Positions 53,314 to 57,796 of a stretch of DNA of 57,796 nt are shown here, in pieces (position 1 is the stretch's first letter; each line of letters starts with the position of its first letter). Location of the stretch: assembly GCA_002148405.1 (NCBI GenBank), contig MUGG01000106.1:1-57796 (forward strand). Direction: 5' to 3'. Below the pieces are notes generated by a model. The model was not told the DNA's origin, ran no database searches, and worked only from the letters and a program-made list of their open reading frames with translations. Source of the stretch: Alkalinema sp. CACIAM 70d (GTDB lineage Bacteria > Cyanobacteriota > Cyanobacteriia > Leptolyngbyales > Leptolyngbyaceae). A program made the translations under genes and the position numbers.

Positions 53314-54498
53314 TTACACTAGGAAGGATTCCACAACGGTGGTTTGTGCCAATGTGACCTGCACCGCAAAGGCCGTTTCGATCGGGCAGCGGAACCGTTG
53401 CAGTTGAATCACATTATCCGCCGATCGGGCTTGCACCGTTTGCACAATTTCGCCTTCCGGGGCCACTAAACTGAGGGCTAGATCTTCCGGGAGGCAGTCT
53501 ACTCCGGCGATCGGGCGAAGTTGGACTTGCACCATTACCCGTTGATCCGCTTCCGGCATAATTGCGACTAGCAGGAGCACAACCTGATCCGCTAACCGCA
53601 GGGCTTTCACCCGTCGCACAATTTCCACAGTTTCCTCACCATCCCGCAGGGCGATCGCGGGTTGTAACTGTAATTCCTCTAGGGTTTGCCAACCTGTTTC
53701 AAATTGATTTTGCAGCCATTGCCCGAAGCGAGTAACCGACTGTTGTAAGGTCTGTTGAAGATTGGCTTGCGTCGAGTTAACGGATGAATTTTGCTGGAGT
53801 TGATAGAGCCGTTGTCGCCAAGCGTCTTGAGTAATCAACGTACCCCAGAGTGAAAAGGGCACTTCCAAGCGGGGATTAATGGAATTCCCTAAGCGTTGCA
53901 GTAGGTTCTCTGCCTGCACGGCTTCCACCGTTGCCAAGGGGGCGATCGCTGCCTGCGTCACTTCATGGGGAGCCAATTGCTGCACCACCCACAGCACCGA
54001 AATATCTGACACCAAAAAGTCCCGATCGAGGTGATAGGTGCGATCGTCGGCATCATAGCGCCCTTGGGTTTTCAGCATGGCATGGGTCGCATAGCCCCAG
54101 ACCGCTACACAACCTTCGTCTAAATTCACCTGTACCGCTATAAAATAATCCCCCAGCCAATCCGGTGCATCCACCCACTCCTGGGGCACGACTAATTCCG
54201 CTGTATCCAAACTACGATCGGGGAGTAAAACCAACCGTTTTGCCCCTACTTGAATTCCCGCGCCATTCACAAAGGCCCAAACGTTGGCTAAATCACCGCC
54301 ATTGGGAAAGGCTGCCGCTTGCGGGAAGTATTCCGATCTCAGCCACGGCAAGACAGTTTGCAAACTAAGGTGATTCAAAAATAGTTGCCATTGTGCGGAG
54401 GAAGATGCGCCCTGTTGACTGTGCTGGTCTGCCTGAGATCGTACCGTTTGCGGAATTTCTAAAATCAGTTCGGTAGGACTTTCTAGATAGAGACTCAT
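53314..54498 (-). CDS. DUF1822 protein
   Basis: 394 residues, preceded by a GAGGAAAG site six bases before the ATG. Soluble, no signal peptide. Family marks are a helical N-terminus (WQLFLNHLSLQTVLPWL), RLVLLPDRSLDTAELVVPQE, a WLGDYFIAVQVNLDEGCVAV beta region and a C-terminal VVLLLVAIMPEADQRVMVQV segment. DUF1822 proteins are found in cyanobacteria beside CHAT and sigma genes and have no assigned role. The gene lies between the sigma-like gene (66 bases) and the CHAT-CHASE2 gene (25 bases), so it belongs to the same transcript. Confidence 0.85.
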   Translation of the reverse strand: MSLYLESPTELILEIPQTVRSQADQHSQQGASSSAQWQLFLNHLSLQTVLPWLRSEYFPQAAAFPNGGDLANVWAFVNGAGIQVGAKRLVLLPDRSLDTAELVVPQEWVDAPDWLGDYFIAVQVNLDEGCVAVWGYATHAMLKTQGRYDADDRTYHLDRDFLVSDISVLWVVQQLAPHEVTQAAIAPLATVEAVQAENLLQRLGNSINPRLEVPFSLWGTLITQDAWRQRLYQLQQNSSVNSTQANLQQTLQQSVTRFGQWLQNQFETGWQTLEELQLQPAIALRDGEETVEIVRRVKALRLADQVVLLLVAIMPEADQRVMVQVQLRPIAGVDCLPEDLALSLVAPEGEIVQTVQARSADNVIQLQRFRCPIETAFAVQVTLAQTTVVESFLV

Positions 54499-54564
54499 GG
54501 AACTTTCCTCGGTGGTGGGCTGGCGACTGGGATGCTGGCAGGTAACGATCCTAAGAACTCGATC

Positions 54565-55836
54565 CTAGGAACTCGATCGATAGTGCGATTGCAGCCAATC
54601 TTCTAGTAAGGTGCTAATGGATTTCACCACGGTGGAACTTAAAGAAATATGCAACGTTTCCTGACTCCAACGGCTGAGGGCCAGCAATAAATTTTCGCGG
54701 GCTTTGGCTAACTTCCGCGAAACCGTGTATTGTTGAACACCTAAGATTTTCGCCATTTGCTGCTGCGTCAAATTGTCCTGGTAATACAGCTTCAGCAACT
54801 GCTGCCCCATGTCGTCTAATTGCCCGATCGCCCCTTGCAGAAACGCCTGCATCGCTGATAATTGGGCCTTGCGATCGTCGGCTTCTTCCTGGGAGATCAG
54901 CTCACCCAATGGCGATTCCCGCTGCACATCGGGCAAATCCACCTGCCAATCATCATCGCCATCCCCCGCCGCCACATTCAGCGATTGGGTCCCTGGGTAA
55001 AGGTAGCGCCGCACCTGGTTGGCCATCTGTTTGAGCCAAGTCTCTAAGGTTTCCGCTGTCACGTCCGCTTTGAGCCCTGGGTCGGACGGGTTCCCCGGCT
55101 GGCTAGCCTGCTGGTTGTATTGAGCAACGATCGCCGCCCAAGTTTCGGCATCTGGGCCAGCACAGGTACGCCCCTGGGCACCACGACTGGGGGGATAGGC
55201 CGCCATAAAACAACTCCAAGCCAACAGGTATTCCTGCTGCTGGGTTGCACTCAAACCCGCTTGCTGCAACGTTTCCGTCAATAATCTCCGGCTCAGTTTC
55301 AGCAATAAACTCCATTCACTACAAAGGTCAATTTCCCGCTGTTGCCGCAGGTTGCTGCGCAGGATATTGCAAAAGGCCGTATTGGCGTAGGTTTTGAGGC
55401 TGGGACGCTGGCTCGAGTCAAAGGCCCGCAGCAACCGAGGCACTTCCGCAATCACCCCTTGAAAGCAATCGGAAAAGCTGACTTGGCTGGAACTGACTTG
55501 GGGCATGGTGCGGTGAACGCTCCAGTAGCAAGTTTCCTGGAGGTAAGCCGAAAGATGGCCTAGGGCAAGGCGTTGTCGCAGCGTGGGATTGCTGGCTGTC
55601 TGACTGGTCTGCCAAGCCCGATGCCAGTAGATCGCCCAAAAGTCCTCCGATCGCGCTTGACCCGTTTCCTGGGCTGTTTCCTGGGTCGTTTCCTGACCTG
55701 TTGTTTCCTGGGCTGTTTGGGTTTGCATACTGCGACGTAACCGGGCATCCACCACCCAGCCTGCCGATCGATCGGACTGGAACTGAAGGAAGCTAGAGAA
55801 GCTGGCAATAAGATCTTTACGGGGCTGCATAGGCAT
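54565..55836 (-). CDS. Divergent sigma-70-type transcription factor
   Basis: 423 residues. The C-terminus holds a clear sigma region 4 helix-turn-helix (about 340-385; LLKLYYQDNLTQQQMAKILG, then VQQYTVSRKLAKARENLL). The segment FDSSQRPSLKTYANTAFCNI near 139-158 resembles the core-binding part of region 2, but the usual DNA-melting sequence is not obvious. The N-terminal region holds a low-complexity run of Gln-Glu-Thr units (42-62) coded by a decayed repeat. A long variable stretch (about 215-325) lies between the two parts. It is the second gene of the CHAT cluster and probably controls it or a linked regulon. Confidence 0.78.
   Translation of the reverse strand: MPMQPRKDLIASFSSFLQFQSDRSAGWVVDARLRRSMQTQTAQETTGQETTQETAQETGQARSEDFWAIYWHRAWQTSQTASNPTLRQRLALGHLSAYLQETCYWSVHRTMPQVSSSQVSFSDCFQGVIAEVPRLLRAFDSSQRPSLKTYANTAFCNILRSNLRQQREIDLCSEWSLLLKLSRRLLTETLQQAGLSATQQQEYLLAWSCFMAAYPPSRGAQGRTCAGPDAETWAAIVAQYNQQASQPGNPSDPGLKADVTAETLETWLKQMANQVRRYLYPGTQSLNVAAGDGDDDWQVDLPDVQRESPLGELISQEEADDRKAQLSAMQAFLQGAIGQLDDMGQQLLKLYYQDNLTQQQMAKILGVQQYTVSRKLAKARENLLLALSRWSQETLHISLSSTVVKSISTLLEDWLQSHYRSSS
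55664..55720. repeat. Short tandem repeats inside the sigma-like gene
   Basis: GTTTCCTGGGCT-like units recur four times with small changes, coding the Gln-Glu-Thr run of the protein. Confidence 0.75.
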
Positions 55837-55860
55837 GGCTGAAGGTCCTTTGTCCTGTTT

Positions 55861-57360
55861 CTACCAGGGATTTCCAATGACTGTAAATGCTGCCCAGTAA
55901 TAAGGATGGGAAAAATCCGTTTGTTCCAGCGTGGGCAATGTGGCGAGGGACAAGGGTTGATCCCCGGCGCGGGAGGCGATCGGGCTAGAAAAACTTAAGG
56001 TTTGGTTTAAGGTTTGATTAGAGGCTGAACGGCGTTGGATGCCGGATTTTAACAGCGTAATCTGCGCTTGCCGTAGGGCCGATGATTTAATCGGAGCCTG
56101 TTTCAACTGCCCATAGAAATGCCGCATCAGCAATAAAGTTGCCGTATCGTCCACCGACCAGAGGCTGGCGATCGTGGCCTTAGCTCCGGACTGTACCGCT
56201 AATCCTGCAAAACCGAGTTCTGCGTTGGGTGCTCCGATCGCCGTTTGGCAAGCGCTCAGCACCAGCAACTGCACCACCGGCACCCGCAGGTTGAGTTCTC
56301 GGATATCCGTCAAGCGCAACGGTTGATCCCAAAGTTGTAGATAGGAATCCTGGGCAGAATGGGCCGAAATGACCGCATGGGTGGCGATGTGGACAATGCC
56401 AAAGGGCTGTTGCGATCGGGCCTTTTGTAAATTTGCTAGGGTAAAGTCTTCGTTGAGGAGTTGTTTTCCTTTGCCAACCGATTGCGTAACGGATTGCAAT
56501 TCGATCGGCACCGCAGGCAAGGGGGGCGCTTGGCTAAATTTGGCCGATCCCATCGCTAGCACTTGCAAGCCTTGTAAATTGTTGGGGCGATGATCCAGTA
56601 AATTAAAGGCCGGAATTACGCCAAGGTTATACTTTTCAATTAAATATTGCTTGCCATCGTGCAATGCGGCGAGGGGCAAGCCCCGCAATCCGGTGCCTAG
56701 GCAAAATAAAATGGTGTCAATTTCTTGCTGCTTCAGGTCTTCTGCAACGGGTTCAATCAGCCATTGGTAAAGTTGTTGTGCAGCGGGTAAGTACTCCTGA
56801 GGTTCCGACAGTGGATTGACGACGCCTAGGCGAAATTGTGCGCCGATTTGATTGCGAGCTTTCAGCGTGGCGGCAGGAATCGATCGATGAATCGGGCGTC
56901 CTTGGGGGGGGACGAGGATGATATCTAAGCGATCGGGGAGGGGGATGGCGTAGAGGAGCGCGGTTTTGGTTTGGGTGCGTGGCGTTAACTGTTGCAAGCG
57001 TGTTTGAATTTGCTCCAAGCTCAGCAATTGGCTACTGAGTTTTCCTTCATAAAAGGCTTCGTACTGCGCTTTCCAACCCACTTCGACCTGATTGATGGCG
57101 GCGGCTAAGTCCTCTCGATCGAGGCTGGCCTTCAGTTGCGGAATATCGAGTGGCGGGATAACTGGAGCCGGAGTTGATCGGGCTAGTACCGTAGAAGGGG
57201 CCGATGAATTCGAGGGGGCGGATAGATTAAAGGGAACGGTGGGGCGGGAACGGGTTTCCGCAAGGGCGGGCGAAAGTCCTATCCTAGGGAGGATTACACC
57301 CATCGACGGCGCAAGCAACAGTCCCAAGAGCAGCGATCGGAGGGGGTGCGATCGCGTCAT
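55861..57360 (-). CDS. Exported CHAT (caspase-like) domain protein
   Basis: 499 residues from the ATG at 57360; the ATG at 57399 adds 13. From the shorter start, a basic n-region, a hydrophobic run (LRSLLLGLLLAPSMGVIL) and ALAET give a signal peptide. A Pro/Ser-rich spacer follows. The CHAT fold (about 190-490) contains His328 (HIATHAVISAH) and Cys371 (LVLSACQTAIGAP), the expected catalytic pair, and the GFAGLAVQSGAKATIASLWS core. Unlike most cyanobacterial CHAT proteins no TPR repeats precede it. First gene of the cluster, 24 bases before the sigma-like gene. It should act in the periplasm or be anchored outside. Confidence 0.9.
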   Translation of the reverse strand: MTRSHPLRSLLLGLLLAPSMGVILPRIGLSPALAETRSRPTVPFNLSAPSNSSAPSTVLARSTPAPVIPPLDIPQLKASLDREDLAAAINQVEVGWKAQYEAFYEGKLSSQLLSLEQIQTRLQQLTPRTQTKTALLYAIPLPDRLDIILVPPQGRPIHRSIPAATLKARNQIGAQFRLGVVNPLSEPQEYLPAAQQLYQWLIEPVAEDLKQQEIDTILFCLGTGLRGLPLAALHDGKQYLIEKYNLGVIPAFNLLDHRPNNLQGLQVLAMGSAKFSQAPPLPAVPIELQSVTQSVGKGKQLLNEDFTLANLQKARSQQPFGIVHIATHAVISAHSAQDSYLQLWDQPLRLTDIRELNLRVPVVQLLVLSACQTAIGAPNAELGFAGLAVQSGAKATIASLWSVDDTATLLLMRHFYGQLKQAPIKSSALRQAQITLLKSGIQRRSASNQTLNQTLSFSSPIASRAGDQPLSLATLPTLEQTDFSHPYYWAAFTVIGNPW

Positions 57361-57399
57361 GAAGGGATTTAAAAGCCTATAGCTTTGCCAGCATTTCAT

Positions 57400-57796
57400 A
57401 GGAATTATTGCGCTGAGTGCTTATAAATTAGCGATAGTCGAGTCAAAATATCCTAGCTGATTCCGAGTCAGTTCCGCCGTAGAATCTCACGAACTGTAGC
57501 AATTCCAGACAACCAGGGCGAGTTACAGTTAAACCTTTATTTAGTCTAGAATTCATTAGAGACACGTACTGGTTAATGCTACTGCATCAGAATCTATAAC
57601 TAGGAAAGATTGACTTAAGAGTTACTTCGTCAGTTGCTATTGTTATTCCGGATTAACGATGAAAATGAATGTTAATTCCTTTCATACCATTGGTTTATGC
57701 ATCGGTTTCTTGACAATTGTTAGATATAGCAATTCTATTTGACCTATGAGTTCCTGGCGACCCCCCTCATCCCCAACCCTTCTCCCAAAATGGGAG
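57400..57796. other. Upstream region of the CHAT cluster ending in a C-rich repeat
   Basis: The promoter of the cluster should lie here. The last ~40 bases (CCCCCCTCATCCCCAACCC then CTTCTCCCAAAATGGGAG) form the start of a C-rich inverted repeat common in cyanobacterial spacers, cut by the window end. Confidence 0.5.

Noticed and set aside
1..57796. CRISPR arrays, tRNA or rRNA genes
   Set aside because: No regularly spaced repeats of 25-40 bases with unique spacers, and no cloverleaf with a GGTTCRA arm was found on reading both strands. The tandem units seen are contiguous and short.

Overview
The window comes from a cyanobacterium, most likely a non-heterocystous form of the Leptolyngbya/Oscillatoria type. 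HIP1 octamers (GCGATCGC, for example at 7329 and 12258) and CGATCG cores are abundant. The gene content is also typical of cyanobacteria: a cta oxidase cluster with divergent ctaAB, DevA/DevC-type ABC genes, a CruA/CruP-like flavoprotein, a small-MrpA type Mrp operon, DUF1822/DUF928 proteins and CHAT/CHASE2 proteins. All functions are read from sequence motifs; no database search was run. I see no tRNA, rRNA or CRISPR array.

Layout. 1-2.8 kb: two membrane proteins of unknown role. 2.8-12.3 kb: respiratory block, with ctaC-ctaD-ctaE (cytochrome c oxidase) on the minus strand and, diverging from it, ctaA-ctaB (heme A synthesis) followed by an ABC-2 exporter (ATPase, small membrane protein, permease). 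12.3-26.5 kb: signalling block, with a REC-PAS-adenylate cyclase, a 1862-residue hybrid kinase whose Ser/Thr kinase domain has lost catalytic residues, a DevC-DevA pair without DevB, a CheY-like regulator and a HisKA-EAL fusion. 26.5-38.8 kb: housekeeping, with ROK glucokinase, CruA/CruP-like protein, Nudix hydrolase, folK, cysteine desulfurase, PcrA/UvrD helicase, WecG-type glycosyltransferase, FtsE-like ATPase and a GH19 protein. 39-45 kb: ComFB-family protein, Kef-type antiporter, decayed RHS gene, DUF445 protein. 46-50 kb: seven overlapping mrp genes for a Na+/H+ antiporter. 50-57.4 kb: five close-packed minus-strand genes (secreted CHAT, sigma-like factor, DUF1822, CHAT-CHASE2 membrane protein, DUF928).

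The strongest candidate for a poorly described system is the last cluster. It joins two caspase-fold (CHAT) proteins, one exported and one cytoplasmic but fused to a CHASE2 sensor, with a divergent sigma factor. This suggests an envelope-sensing and proteolytic or transcriptional response pathway, which is inference. Second-message themes recur: cAMP synthesis (12.3 kb), c-di-GMP breakdown (25.4 kb) and a candidate c-di-GMP receptor (39.1 kb).

A further striking property is the many short (10-18 bp) tandem duplications at gene ends and in spacers, some of which supply a stop codon or add residues to a protein. A short inverted-repeat (MITE-like) element appears at 45.5 kb and, cut by the window edge, at position 1.
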